Source: CAVTWH01 sp963850915 (GTDB lineage: Bacteria > Actinomycetota > Actinomycetes > Mycobacteriales > Micromonosporaceae). From it: a stretch of 64,000 nt of DNA. The position numbers and the translations under genes were made by a program. Location: positions 620,001 to 684,000 of the forward strand of contig CAWKND010000004.1 of assembly GCA_963850915.1 (NCBI GenBank). The letters run 5' to 3'. A model generated the notes under the pieces. That model had not been told where the DNA came from, made no database searches, and worked only from the letters and a program-made list of their open reading frames with translations. Numbering within the stretch: position 1 is the stretch's first letter; the number at the start of each line of letters is the position of its first letter. Shown piece after piece: positions 41,631-50,944 of this stretch.

Positions 41631-43850
41631 TCAGCTGAAGGTCTCGTGTCGGTCGGCCATCGCGAGAAGCGAGGGCGGCGGAACGAACCTGTCCCCGTAC
41701 CTCGCGGCCAGCTCCTGGGCGCGGGTGACAAATCCCGCTGAGCCGCCGGGGTACTGGTTGATGTAGCGCAGTACCCCGCCGGTCCAGCCGGGGAAGCCGA
41801 TCCCCAGCAGGGAGCCGAGGTTGGCGTCCAGCACGCTGCCGAGTACCCCCTCGTCGAGGCAGCGCACCGCCTCGATCGCCTCGGCGAAGAGCATCCGCTC
41901 CTGCAGGTCCACGAACGGGACGGCCGGCTCGCCGGGGCTGGAATGGAACGCGGCGGCCAAGCCTGGCCAGAGTCGGAGTCGCTTCCCGCCTGCTGCCCCG
42001 GCTTCGTACTCGTAGAAGCCGGCGCCGCCCGCGCGACCGGGGCGCTGGTACTGGTCGACCATGGCGTCGAGTACCCGGTCGGCGGGGGTCGGTGTCCAGT
42101 TGCCGCCAGCCGCTCGGGTGGCCGCGGCGGCTTCGGCGCGGATCCGGCGCGGCAGCGTCAGGGTCAGCTCGTCGAGCAGCGCGAGTACCGGCGTCGGGTA
42201 CCCGGCCTGCGCGCTCGCCTGTTCGATGGAGGCGGCCGGGATGCCCTCGGCCAGCATCGCCAGCCCTTCGCCGGTGAAGGTACCGATCACCCGGCTGGTG
42301 AAGAAGCCGCGGCTGTCGTTGACCACGATCGGCGTCTTCCGCAGCTGCCGTACCACATCGAGCGCGCGGGCCAGCGCCCCGTCCGAGGTCTTCCCGCCGC
42401 GGATCACCTCGACCAGCGGCATCTTGTCGACGGGGGAGAAGAAGTGCAGCCCGACGAAGTCCTCGGGGCGGCGTACCCCCTGCGCTAGCAGCGTGATCGG
42501 CAGCGTCGAGGTGTTCGAGCAGAGCAGCGCGTCGGCATCCACCACCGCCTCGACTTCGGCGAACACCTGGTGTTTGAGCGCCGCGTCCTCGAAGACCGCC
42601 TCGATCACCAGTTGGCACCCGGCCAGGTCGGCGACGTCAGCGGTCGGCGTGATCCGGGCCAGCGTGGCGGTCGCACTCTCCACAGTGGAGTGTCCCCGGC
42701 TGACGGCCTTCTGCAGCAACGCCTCCGAGTACCCCTTGCCGCGTACCGCCGCCTCCGCACTCACGTCCCGGAGGACAACGTCCATGCCTGCCCGGGCGCA
42801 GACGTAGGTGATCCCGGCCCCCATCATGCCGGCGCCGAGTACCCCCACCTTCGTTACCCGGCGCGGCTGGTGGCCGGCCGGGACCGGGCGGTCGCCGGCA
42901 GCCTGGAGGTCGAAGAAGAACGCCTGCGTCATGTTCTTGGCGACCTGACCGACGGCGAGATCGACGAAGTACCGCGTCTCGATGGTGAACGCGGTGGCCA
43001 GGTCGACCTGCGCGCCCTCGACGGCGGCACAGAGGATGCTGCGTGGAGCCGGGTACGGCGCGCCCTTCAGCTCCTTGCGTAGCGTGGCCGGGAAGGCAGG
43101 CAGGGTGGCGGCCAGGGCCGGCTGCGCGGGGGTACCGCCGGGGATCCGGTAGCCCTTGGTATCCCACGGTGCCTGCGCGCCGGGGTGTGCGTGGATCCAC
43201 TCCTTCGCCTGCGCGACAAGGGCTTCCGGGGTAGGGGCCAGCGCGTCGATGAGGCCGAGTTCGAGTGCCTTCGCCGGGCGCAGCCGTTGGCCACGCAGGA
43301 GCAGCTGGGTGAGTGCTTCGGTGAGGCCGAGCAGGCGCACGGTGCGTACCACCCCGCCACCGCCGGGCAGCAGCCCCAGCGACACCTCGGGCAGCCCGAG
43401 TTCGAGGCGGGGATTGTCCAGTACCACCCGGTGGTGGCAGGCCAGCGCCAACTCCAGCCCGCCGCCGAGCGCGGAGCCGTTGACGGCGGCCACGACCGGC
43501 CGGCCGAGCGTCTCCAACCGGCGCAGCTGCGCCTTGATCTGGGTCACTTCGGCGAACAGGTCGGCCGCCCGGTCGGGCGTGACCCGGATCAGGTCGTCGA
43601 GGTGGGCGCCCGCGAAGAACGTCTTCTTGGCCGAGGTGACAATCACTCCGCTCAGGCCGGAGTCGCCGGTACCGTTGTCCCGTAGGGCTTCCAGCCGGTC
43701 GAGGGTGGCGTCCATGGCGCGCCGGTACCCCTCGGTCATGGTGTTCGCGGAGCTTCCGGGGGCGTCCAGGGTGAGCGTGACGATGCCGTCGGCGTCCTGG
43801 CTCCAGCGGATCGGGCTTTCTGCGACAGGGTTGTCCGGCAAGTCTTCCAC
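41631..43850 (-). CDS. bifunctional enoyl-CoA hydratase / 3-hydroxyacyl-CoA dehydrogenase
   Basis: This 739-residue FadB/FadJ-type alpha subunit of fatty-acid beta-oxidation has two parts. The N-terminal crotonase domain carries FFAGAHLDDL, NGSALGGGLELALACHH (oxyanion hole) and LPEVSLGLLPGGGG (catalytic Glu). The NAD-binding dehydrogenase domain starts at GVLGAGMMGAGI, with the HFFSPVDKMPLVEVI catalytic His and SNTSTLPI, and a C-terminal dehydrogenase dimer domain follows. The GTG at 43850 is chosen because it starts 2 nt after the thiolase stop; a longer frame overlaps that gene. It acts with the thiolase encoded just upstream. Confidence 0.93.
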   Translation of the reverse strand: MEDLPDNPVAESPIRWSQDADGIVTLTLDAPGSSANTMTEGYRRAMDATLDRLEALRDNGTGDSGLSGVIVTSAKKTFFAGAHLDDLIRVTPDRAADLFAEVTQIKAQLRRLETLGRPVVAAVNGSALGGGLELALACHHRVVLDNPRLELGLPEVSLGLLPGGGGVVRTVRLLGLTEALTQLLLRGQRLRPAKALELGLIDALAPTPEALVAQAKEWIHAHPGAQAPWDTKGYRIPGGTPAQPALAATLPAFPATLRKELKGAPYPAPRSILCAAVEGAQVDLATAFTIETRYFVDLAVGQVAKNMTQAFFFDLQAAGDRPVPAGHQPRRVTKVGVLGAGMMGAGITYVCARAGMDVVLRDVSAEAAVRGKGYSEALLQKAVSRGHSTVESATATLARITPTADVADLAGCQLVIEAVFEDAALKHQVFAEVEAVVDADALLCSNTSTLPITLLAQGVRRPEDFVGLHFFSPVDKMPLVEVIRGGKTSDGALARALDVVRQLRKTPIVVNDSRGFFTSRVIGTFTGEGLAMLAEGIPAASIEQASAQAGYPTPVLALLDELTLTLPRRIRAEAAAATRAAGGNWTPTPADRVLDAMVDQYQRPGRAGGAGFYEYEAGAAGGKRLRLWPGLAAAFHSSPGEPAVPFVDLQERMLFAEAIEAVRCLDEGVLGSVLDANLGSLLGIGFPGWTGGVLRYINQYPGGSAGFVTRAQELAARYGDRFVPPPSLLAMADRHETFS

Positions 43851-43852
43851 GC

Positions 43853-45121
<1,269 letters not shown>

Positions 45122-45438
45122 TGGCTCCCCCTCCACTGCTCAGCCGGCGCCGGGCACGCGGTGTGCGTGCGGGCGGTCTCTCGGCTCCACCATCCGGACG
45201 GGCGGGCCAGCCTGTCAATCGTGCCCCGACCGGAGTGATCGTGGCCACTCGGACGCCGCACCGCTCGCGATCTTGCGCGTGGCGGCCCTACCGGCCCGGT
45301 CGTAGCCCCACTACCCGCAAGATCCCCACGGCAGGGCTTCCAGGGCGGGCGTCGATCAAGCGTCACTCGGCGGTCCGGCCGCGGCGGCGAGGGTCGCGGG
45401 GATTCCCTCCGGCTGTCGGCGGTTACTAGGCTGCGGGC
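45122..45438. other. divergent intergenic region with long-loop inverted repeat
   Basis: 317 bp between the thiolase start and the DUF1295 gene. GATCTTGCG (45269-45277) and CGCAAGATC (45316-45324) form a 9-bp inverted repeat with a 38-nt loop. Otherwise I see only the flanking promoters. Confidence 0.45.
45427..45432 (+). promoter_or_regulatory. leaderless -10 element of the DUF1295 gene
   Basis: TAGGCT, 6 nt, ATG at 45439. Confidence 0.58.
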
Positions 45439-46254
45439 ATGAACGCCCTGCACGTGTGCCTCTGGATCTTCGCTGGCGTGTTCGCCGGTACCTGGCTGCT
45501 GTCCGTACTGACCCGGGAGTACTCGTGGGTCGACCGGATCTGGTCGCTGATCCCGATCGCCTACCTGGCCGTCTTCGCGGGCGCGGCCGGCTTCGCCGAT
45601 GCCCGGCTCGACGTGATGCTCGGGCTGGTGGTGCTCTGGGGAGCCCGACTCACCGCCAACTTCGCCCGCAAGGGTGGGTACGCCCGCGGCGGCGAGGACT
45701 ACCGCTGGGTGGTACTGCGCGGCCGGATGCCCCGGTGGCAGTTCCAGGCGTTCAACGTGGTCTTCATTTCCGGGTACCAGAACCTGTTGCTGCTGTTGAT
45801 CTGCCTGCCCGGGTACACAGCGTTGCAGCACCGTGGCTCCTTCGGCCCGCTGGACGTGTTGGCGGCACTGGTGTTCCTCGCCTTCCTGGCCGGCGAGACG
45901 GTCGCCGACCAGCAGCAGTGGGACTTCCACCAGTGGAAGAAGGCGGAGGTCGCGGCCGGTCGCGAGCCCAGCCGGCGCTTCCTCGACCGGGGACTCTTCC
46001 GCTACTCCCGGCACCCCAACTTCTTCTTCGAGCAGGCGCAGTGGTGGGTGGTGTTCGCCTTCGGCGCCATCGCGGCCGGCTCGCCGCTGCAGTGGACGAT
46101 CCTCGGGGCGGTACTGCTGACGCTGCTGTTCGTCGGCTCCACCCGGTTCACCGAGAGCATCTCGCTCTCCCGCTACCCCGAGTACGCCGACTACCAGGCG
46201 ACCACCTCGGCCGTCATCCCCTGGCCGCCGAGGCGTCGCGCGGTCACCGCTTAG
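45439..46254 (+). CDS. DUF1295 membrane protein (steroid 5-alpha-reductase C-terminal-like)
   Basis: This 271-residue multi-pass membrane protein has the DUF1295 hallmarks: YSWVDRIWSLIPIAY, WGARLTANFARKGG, EDYRWVVLR, GLFRYSRHPNFFFEQAQWW (cofactor-binding Arg-His-Pro-Asn) and a terminal RYPEYADYQATTSAVIPW. Related enzymes reduce double bonds or methylate lipids using NADPH or SAM; the substrate is unknown. Its end overlaps the convergent methyltransferase gene by 11 nt. Confidence 0.87.
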   Translation: MNALHVCLWIFAGVFAGTWLLSVLTREYSWVDRIWSLIPIAYLAVFAGAAGFADARLDVMLGLVVLWGARLTANFARKGGYARGGEDYRWVVLRGRMPRWQFQAFNVVFISGYQNLLLLLICLPGYTALQHRGSFGPLDVLAALVFLAFLAGETVADQQQWDFHQWKKAEVAAGREPSRRFLDRGLFRYSRHPNFFFEQAQWWVVFAFGAIAAGSPLQWTILGAVLLTLLFVGSTRFTESISLSRYPEYADYQATTSAVIPWPPRRRAVTA

Positions 46255-47101
46255 CCGCGCGCCCGACCACTACCGTCGCGTTCAGGGCGGCGGATCGGGC
46301 CACCCGGGGGACGAGTCCGTTGCGGCGTACGGCTTCGGCGAGTACCGGTGCCTGCCGGATACTCGTCTCGATGAGTACCTGCCCGCCCGGCGCCAGCCAA
46401 CCGGGGGCCAGCGCGAGTACCCGCCGGGCGATGTCCAGCCCGTCGGGGCCGCCGTCCAGCGCCGTCAACGGTTCGTAGTCGCGCGCCTCGGGCGGCATCA
46501 TCGCCACCTCGTCGCTCGGCACGTACGGTGCATTGGCCACGAGTACGTCCACCCGACCGCGCAGTGCGGCGGGCAGCTGCTCGTCCAGGTCACCCGCGAA
46601 CACGTACGCGTCCGGCAGGTTGCGCCGGGCACAGCGCACCGCGACCGGGTCGATGTCGCCGGCGTAAAGTTCAACGCCCGCAACGGTTGCGGCCACCGCA
46701 GCGGCCACCGCTCCCGCGCCGCAGCACAGCTCCACCACAACGACCGGGCTGCCGTCCTGCCGCAGTTGCCAGCCGCTGGCGGCGGCGGCTGCCAACCGGG
46801 CGGCGGCCGCCTTGCGGGCCAGCGCGATCGCCTGGGCAGCCAGGAAAGCGGTTCGCTGCCGGGGTACGAACACGCCGGGCTCGACGGCGATCCGCAGGCC
46901 ACGGAACTCGGCCCAGCCGAGCAGGTACTCCAGGGGTACGCCGCTCTCCCTGCGCTGCACCAGATCCGAAAGTACGGCCGGATCGTCGGTCGCCCCGATC
47001 AGCAGCCGCGCCTCGTCCTCGGCGAACACACAGCCCGCCGCGCGCAGCCGCGTGACGATGGCGGGTTCGTCCAGCGGAACGGCAGCGCTGTCAGCTGACA
47101 A
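46244..47101 (-). CDS. putative protein N5-glutamine methyltransferase (PrmC/HemK-like)
   Basis: This 285-residue SAM-dependent methyltransferase has the PrmC-type N-terminal part (GVPLEYLLGWAEFRG, PGVFVPRQRTAFL). Its Rossmann domain contains VVELCCGAGAVAAAVA, YAGDIDPVAVRCARRN and NAPYVPSDEV. The catalytic N-P-P-Y is N-A-P-Y here. Actinobacteria have such a paralogue besides true PrmC; the target is uncertain. A TTG start at 47101 overlaps the end of the gene upstream by 11 nt, so translation is probably coupled. Confidence 0.82.
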   Translation of the reverse strand: MSADSAAVPLDEPAIVTRLRAAGCVFAEDEARLLIGATDDPAVLSDLVQRRESGVPLEYLLGWAEFRGLRIAVEPGVFVPRQRTAFLAAQAIALARKAAAARLAAAAASGWQLRQDGSPVVVVELCCGAGAVAAAVAATVAGVELYAGDIDPVAVRCARRNLPDAYVFAGDLDEQLPAALRGRVDVLVANAPYVPSDEVAMMPPEARDYEPLTALDGGPDGLDIARRVLALAPGWLAPGGQVLIETSIRQAPVLAEAVRRNGLVPRVARSAALNATVVVGRAAKR

Positions 47102-48018
47102 CGGCGCTGACCGCGACGATCAGGCGGTCCCGTAGCAGGGCCGTGCGCTGCGCGAATTCCCGTTGGTACGCCGCGTATTCGGCGCGCCCTTCGGGCGTCT
47201 CGATACGGATCGGCGGGTACCCGAGGTCGGCCAGGTCGTACGGGCTGGCCCGCATGTCGAGCGCGCGGATCTCCTGCGCCACCTCGAACGCGTCGGCCAC
47301 CAGCTCGGACGGGACCAGTGGCGCCAACTTGTACGCCCACTTGTAGACGTCCATGTTGGCGTGCAGGCAGCCGGGCTGCTCGTTGTCCCGCTGCGCCTCG
47401 CGGGTCGGGGTGAGCGTGTTCAGTGGTCGCGCGGGTGGCGTGAAGAACCGGTACGCGTCGAAGTGACTGCACCGGATCCGTTGCCCCTCAACCACTTCGG
47501 CCGTACCCGCCGGCCCGAGGCGCAGTGGCCACGAGTGGTGCCGTACCTCCTCCGGCTGCTGCCGGTAGACCATCGCCCACTCGTGCAGGCCGAAGCAGCC
47601 GAAGTGTGCCGGCCGGCTGGCGGTAGCCCGGAGCAGGTCGGCTATCCAGCGCGCCGACTCGCCACGTCGGGCCAGTACCGCCGCCGTGTCCAGGATCACG
47701 CCGCCGCCGGTCGCCGCGTACTCCGCTCCGAACTCGCCCGGCTGCGCGTCGGCCATGCAGTACCCCGGCCCCGGGCTGCCAGCGGCGCAGTTGAGCCGGG
47801 CGGTAGGAGTAGTAGGTGAACAGGAAGTCGGCCACCGGGTGCGCCCGGCCGGCCTGCCGGCGCGCCAGGTGCGCGGCCAGCCAGCCGTCCACCCGAGCCT
47901 CGTGCGCCGCCCGCCGCGCCTGCCACTCGCCCCGAGCCAGCAGCACCGAGCCGTCCGGTACCCCCGGAATGGGAGAGGGCACCGCGGCCGGCGCGTCAGC
48001 GGTCGGAAGCGTCTGCAC
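47091..48018 (-). pseudogene. conserved actinobacterial protein (often named 3-methyladenine DNA glycosylase), frameshifted
   Basis: The N-terminal part, from a GTG at 48018 behind TAGCCT, reads MQTLPTADAP ... FLFTYYSYRPAQLRRWQPGA and loses its frame near 47757. The rest (ADAQPGEFGAEYAATGGG ... HFGCFGLHEWAMVYRQ ... CLHANMDVYKWAYKLAPL ...) continues in another frame to 47091. The 928-nt span has one base too many; dropping the C in GTACTGC-ATGGCC (minus strand) rejoins the family sequence. The conventional name is from memory of database annotation, and glycosylase activity is not evident from motifs. Confidence 0.75.
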
Positions 48019-48024
48019 CCGCCC

Positions 48025-48030
48025 AGGCTA
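48025..48030 (-). promoter_or_regulatory. leaderless -10 element of the frameshifted conserved gene
   Basis: On the minus strand TAGCCT, 6 nt, GTG at 48018. Confidence 0.5.
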
Positions 48031-48064
48031 GCCCGCGGGCACCGGAACCCTCAGGAGCGGACGC

Positions 48065-48364
48065 TCAGGAGTGGGACAGGGCGGGTGGCGCGTCCTCGAT
48101 CTCGAAGCCGATCTCGTCGACGTAGCACCAGAACCAGTCCTCGCCCGGCTCGTACGAGCGGATGATCGGGTGGTGTACGCCGTGGAAGTGTGCCGTGGCG
48201 TGCTTGTTGGGGGAGTTGTCGCAGCAACCCACGTGCCCGCAGGTCATGCAGAGCCGCAGGTGTACCCAGCGGCCGCCGATCCGCTCGCAGTCCTCACAAC
48301 CGTTGGAAGACGGGGTGACGTCCTCGATCTGGTCGAGGTGGGTACAGGTGTCCTCGTCGCTCAT
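48065..48364 (-). CDS. UBP-type zinc finger protein
   Basis: This 99-residue protein is nearly all zf-UBP domain. It carries CTHL, CEDCERIGGRWVHLRLCMTCGHVGCCD, KHATAHFHGVHHPIIRSYEPGEDWFWCYVDE, with the full set of Cys/His zinc ligands. In eukaryotes this fold binds the ubiquitin C terminus. Stand-alone actinobacterial versions are common and of unknown role. The ATG is preceded by GGGAG about 8 nt upstream. It is divergent from the FAH gene. Confidence 0.86.
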   Translation of the reverse strand: MSDEDTCTHLDQIEDVTPSSNGCEDCERIGGRWVHLRLCMTCGHVGCCDNSPNKHATAHFHGVHHPIIRSYEPGEDWFWCYVDEIGFEIEDAPPALSHS

Positions 48365-48510
48365 CGCTGGCTCCCGTTGCTTGCCGGACCGCTCTCCCCG
48401 CGAGCCTGCCACGCCGGCGTGCCCGCCGCGCACCCGTCCGCCAATTGACTCCGCCCGGGGCCGCAGGGCGTCGCGGGAAGGGTGCCAGAGCGGGCCGGTA
48501 CCGGCGCGGT

Positions 48511-48516
48511 TAGATT
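48511..48516 (+). promoter_or_regulatory. leaderless -10 element of the FAH-family gene
   Basis: TAGATT, 6 nt, ATG at 48523. Confidence 0.6.
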
Positions 48517-48522
48517 GGCGCA

Positions 48523-49311
48523 ATGCGTATCGCCCGTTTCGCCCATGCCGGTGGCCTGTCGTTCGGTGTCGTCGAGGGGGAGCCGGGGGCCGGACTCGCC
48601 GGGCTCACGGTGGCCCAGATCGACGGGCATCCGTTCGGCCCGATCCAGTTCAGCGGTCAGCGCTGGGCGCTGGCCGACGTCCGGCTGCTCTCCCCGATCC
48701 TGCCCAGCAAGGTGGTCTGCGTCGGGCGCAACTACGCCGAACACGCCGCTGAACTGGGCAACGAGGTACCCAAGGAGCCGTTGCTCTTCCTGAAGCCGTC
48801 CAGCTCGGTGATCGGCCCCGGCGACGTGATCCGGCTGCCACCCCAGTCCAAGCAGGTGGAGCACGAGGCGGAGCTGGCCGTGGTGATCGGCGCCACGGGT
48901 GCGCGGCGGGTGGACCGGAGCGCGGCCGGTGCGGCGATCTTCGGGTACGCCTGCGCCAACGACGTGACCGCGCGGGACCTGCAGCGCGCCGACGTCCAGT
49001 TCACCCGGGCCAAGGGCTTCGATTCGTTCTGCCCGATCGGTCCGTGGATCACCACCGGCGCCGACGTGACCGCGGTGGAGGTCCGCTGCGAGGTCAACGA
49101 GGAGGTGCGGCAGCTGGGCAACACCAAAGACATGATCTTCGACGTACCCACGCTGGTGTCCTACATCTCGCACGTGATGACGCTGCTGCCGGGGGACGTG
49201 ATCCTCACTGGTACCCCCGCCGGGGTGAGCCAGATCGTGCACGGCGACACCGTCACGGTCTCCGTCGACGGCCTCGGTGTGCTGGCCAACCCGGTGGCGA
49301 CGCTGGAGTGA
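48523..49311 (+). CDS. fumarylacetoacetate hydrolase-family protein
   Basis: This 262-residue FAH-fold enzyme cleaves or isomerises acylpyruvate-like compounds with a divalent metal. Motifs: CVGRNYAEHAAELGNE, EPLLFLKPSSS, EHEAELAVVIG (metal Glu pair), ANDVTARDLQ, KGFDSFCPIGPWI and GTPAGVSQI. In Mycobacterium and Streptomyces its counterpart, as I recall, lies next to gltX. Here the tRNA genes follow instead and gltX is not seen. The mRNA is leaderless by promoter spacing. Confidence 0.88.
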   Translation: MRIARFAHAGGLSFGVVEGEPGAGLAGLTVAQIDGHPFGPIQFSGQRWALADVRLLSPILPSKVVCVGRNYAEHAAELGNEVPKEPLLFLKPSSSVIGPGDVIRLPPQSKQVEHEAELAVVIGATGARRVDRSAAGAAIFGYACANDVTARDLQRADVQFTRAKGFDSFCPIGPWITTGADVTAVEVRCEVNEEVRQLGNTKDMIFDVPTLVSYISHVMTLLPGDVILTGTPAGVSQIVHGDTVTVSVDGLGVLANPVATLE

Positions 49312-49321
49312 CGAACCCGAT

Positions 49322-49350
49322 TTGATGAGCCCACGGGGGTCGGGTATTGT
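49322..49350 (+). promoter_or_regulatory. tRNA-Gln promoter
   Basis: TTGATG, 17 nt, TATTGT, ending 26 nt before the mature tRNA 5' end. Confidence 0.6.
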
Positions 49351-49376
49351 TCGAACCCGGCCCGCTCGCGGGCCGA

Positions 49377-49448
49377 TGGGGTATGGGGTAATTGGCAGCC
49401 CAACTGATTCTGGTTCAGTTAGTCTAGGTTCGAGTCCTGGTACCCCAG
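49377..49448 (+). tRNA. tRNA-Gln (anticodon CTG)
   Basis: The acceptor stem TGGGGTA pairs with TACCCCA. The anticodon arm is ACTGA-TTCTGGT-TCAGT with anticodon CTG, the T arm CTAGG-TTCGAGT-CCTGG, and the discriminator base G. CCA is not encoded. Charged via Glu-tRNA(Gln) if GatCAB is used. Confidence 0.95.
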
Positions 49449-49469
49449 CGCAACAAAGCGTGCATAACG

Positions 49470-49475
49470 TATAGT
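49470..49475 (+). promoter_or_regulatory. -10 element of tRNA-Glu
   Basis: TATAGT, 44 nt before the tRNA-Glu 5' end. No convincing -35 is seen, so read-through from tRNA-Gln is also possible. Confidence 0.4.
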
Positions 49476-49519
49476 GCGCAGCCTGCACCACCAGCAAGCT
49501 GAGTCATCCGCAAGATCGC

Positions 49520-49592
49520 GGCCCCGTCGTCTAGTGGCCTAGGACGCCGCCCTCTCAAGGCGGTAGCGTGGGTTCGAATCCCATCGGGGCTA
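49520..49592 (+). tRNA. tRNA-Glu (anticodon CTC)
   Basis: The acceptor stem GGCCCCG pairs with CGGGGCT (first pair G-U). The anticodon arm is CCGCC-CTCTCAA-GGCGG with anticodon CTC, the T arm GTGGG-TTCGAAT-CCCAT, and the discriminator base A. CCA is not encoded. Confidence 0.95.
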
Positions 49593-49601
49593 CAAACAGA
49601 A

Positions 49602-49640
49602 GGTCCACGTCACTGACGTGGACCTGGTTTGTTTCCGGCC
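49602..49640 (+). terminator. terminator after tRNA-Glu
   Basis: GGTCCACGTCA / TGACGTGGACC, an 11-bp stem with a minimal loop, followed by TGGTTTGTTT. Confidence 0.8.
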
Positions 49641-49652
49641 CATCCCGGCCAG

Positions 49653-50117
49653 CTAGAACGGACTCATCTGGTCGAGCACCCGCGCCACGGCCGCTACGAT
49701 CTCCCGAACCTTGGGCAGGTCACGGCTGACATCCTCGGCTTGGACGGTGGGCTGGGCGGCACTCGGGTATTCGGCTTGATTCCGCCGTCGCCGCAGTCGA
49801 TCGAATGGCCGGAGGATTCCGCCGAGAGGCGGATCGAGCTGAGCGGAGACCGCATCGAGTACGGCGATATGACCTCCCCTACTCGTGGCCCGCAGCCCTT
49901 CGTTCTCGAGCACTGCGGCAAGGGCCTTGCGGGCGCCGTCGTACAGGAGCTGGTAGGCCCCCACAACGTCGGACGCGGCGATCACTTCCGCCGAGCCAAG
50001 GTGTTGGTGCGCTTGGGCGAGCAGGAGGTCCGCGTGTTTGCGGCTGGCCGGCACCCGCTCCAGTTCACCGCGGGCGATCATGCCTTCCAAGGTGGCGCGG
50101 CCCTGCTGCCACTTCAT
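49653..50117 (-). CDS. HEPN-domain protein (putative toxin partner)
   Basis: This 154-residue helical protein resembles HEPN proteins paired with minimal nucleotidyltransferases. The segment LRRRRNQAEYP (Arg112-Tyr117) sits where active HEPN RNases have R-X4-6-H. Here the His is replaced by Glu/Tyr, so RNase activity is doubtful. Features such as HADLLLAQAHQHL and AYQLLYDGARKAL match HEPN helices. The ATG overlaps the stop of the nucleotidyltransferase gene (ATGA), so they are coupled as in type VII toxin-antitoxin pairs. Confidence 0.75.
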   Translation of the reverse strand: MKWQQGRATLEGMIARGELERVPASRKHADLLLAQAHQHLGSAEVIAASDVVGAYQLLYDGARKALAAVLENEGLRATSRGGHIAVLDAVSAQLDPPLGGILRPFDRLRRRRNQAEYPSAAQPTVQAEDVSRDLPKVREIVAAVARVLDQMSPF

Positions 50118-50713
50118 GGGCGCTCCCGCTGGAGATCGATCGGGACGAGTGGGCGTGCGCGTACCGACGTGAGGAACGGGTCGTCGTCGTGCGCGTGCCA
50201 TGCCGTCGTGGACACCTGGTGGATGTTGACCTCCCGGCCCAGTTGCCGTTCGGCGCGGCGGGCCGCATCGAAGACGTCGTCCTCGTCCGCGACGCCGACC
50301 ACCAGGACATCGACGTCGCGTGGCGGCGGACCAGCCTCGCCGCTGTACCGGGCGGCCCACGAGCCATAGACGTACGCCTCGTCGATGCCGTGCAGCGGAG
50401 CGAGCAGATCGGCCAGGATGGCGGCCGGTCCGTAGGTCAGGGTGAGCAGCTCGGTGAGCGGTCGGCTCAGTACGGCGTCGAGGTTCGCTTGCAACAGTCG
50501 CAAGTTTCCTCGGCGGGTCTCCCGGATGAGATCGGCTGCATGGAGGCGATCCGCCTCGCGACTCACCGTGGACTGCGAGGTCCCGAAGCGTTTGGCCAGC
50601 TCGGTTACTGAATATGCCTCGTCGGGATGGAGATAGATCCAGGCCAACAGCTCGCCGAGCAGCGGCGAGCGGAGCAGGGGCAGAAGCTCGGAGCGTCCTT
50701 GCACATTCTGCAT
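50114..50713 (-). CDS. winged-helix nucleotidyltransferase (MNT-type)
   Basis: This 199-residue protein has an N-terminal winged helix-turn-helix (AYSVTELAKRFGTSQSTVSREADRL). A nucleotidyltransferase core follows, with YVYGSWAARY (Gly117-Ser118) and RDVDVLVVG (Asp133, Asp135). The spacing between G-S and D-x-D is longer than in MntA-type antitoxins. MNT antitoxins silence HEPN partners by AMP transfer; the DNA-binding part may autoregulate the pair. It lies next to tRNA-Glu, a common landing site for acquired genes. Confidence 0.8.
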   Translation of the reverse strand: MQNVQGRSELLPLLRSPLLGELLAWIYLHPDEAYSVTELAKRFGTSQSTVSREADRLHAADLIRETRRGNLRLLQANLDAVLSRPLTELLTLTYGPAAILADLLAPLHGIDEAYVYGSWAARYSGEAGPPPRDVDVLVVGVADEDDVFDAARRAERQLGREVNIHQVSTTAWHAHDDDPFLTSVRARPLVPIDLQRERP

Positions 50714-50719
50714 GATACC

Positions 50720-50737
50720 TTGCGGCAGTCGCAGGTT
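50720..50737. promoter_or_regulatory. possible autoregulatory site upstream of the nucleotidyltransferase
   Basis: TTGCGGCAGTCGCAGGTT lies 7 bp upstream of the start. A near copy, TTGCAACAGTCGCAAGTT, is inside the gene at 50489-50506 (15 of 18 identical). Could be bound by the encoded winged helix; speculative. Confidence 0.25.
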
Positions 50738-50944
50738 CCAGCCCGCCCGGGTGGCCAGCGCGGTAGTCCTGTCGCGACGGGCTAAGAGTTGGGATGCTGG
50801 GTCCGGATCGCGGGACTGAGGCAGTGCCGGAGAAGACGGGAACGCGGCCGATCGGTACCGGGCGGAAACGACAACGGCACCCGCCTGTGCGGAGGCCGTT
50901 GTCCGGCTGGACTCCTGGGGGTACCCGGGAATCGGGTGTCGGGT

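Noticed and set aside
49377..50737. Integrated element bounded by tRNA-Glu
   Set aside because: No repeat of the tRNA 3' end and no integrase gene are visible; only the HEPN pair lies beside the tRNA, so an island cannot be claimed.
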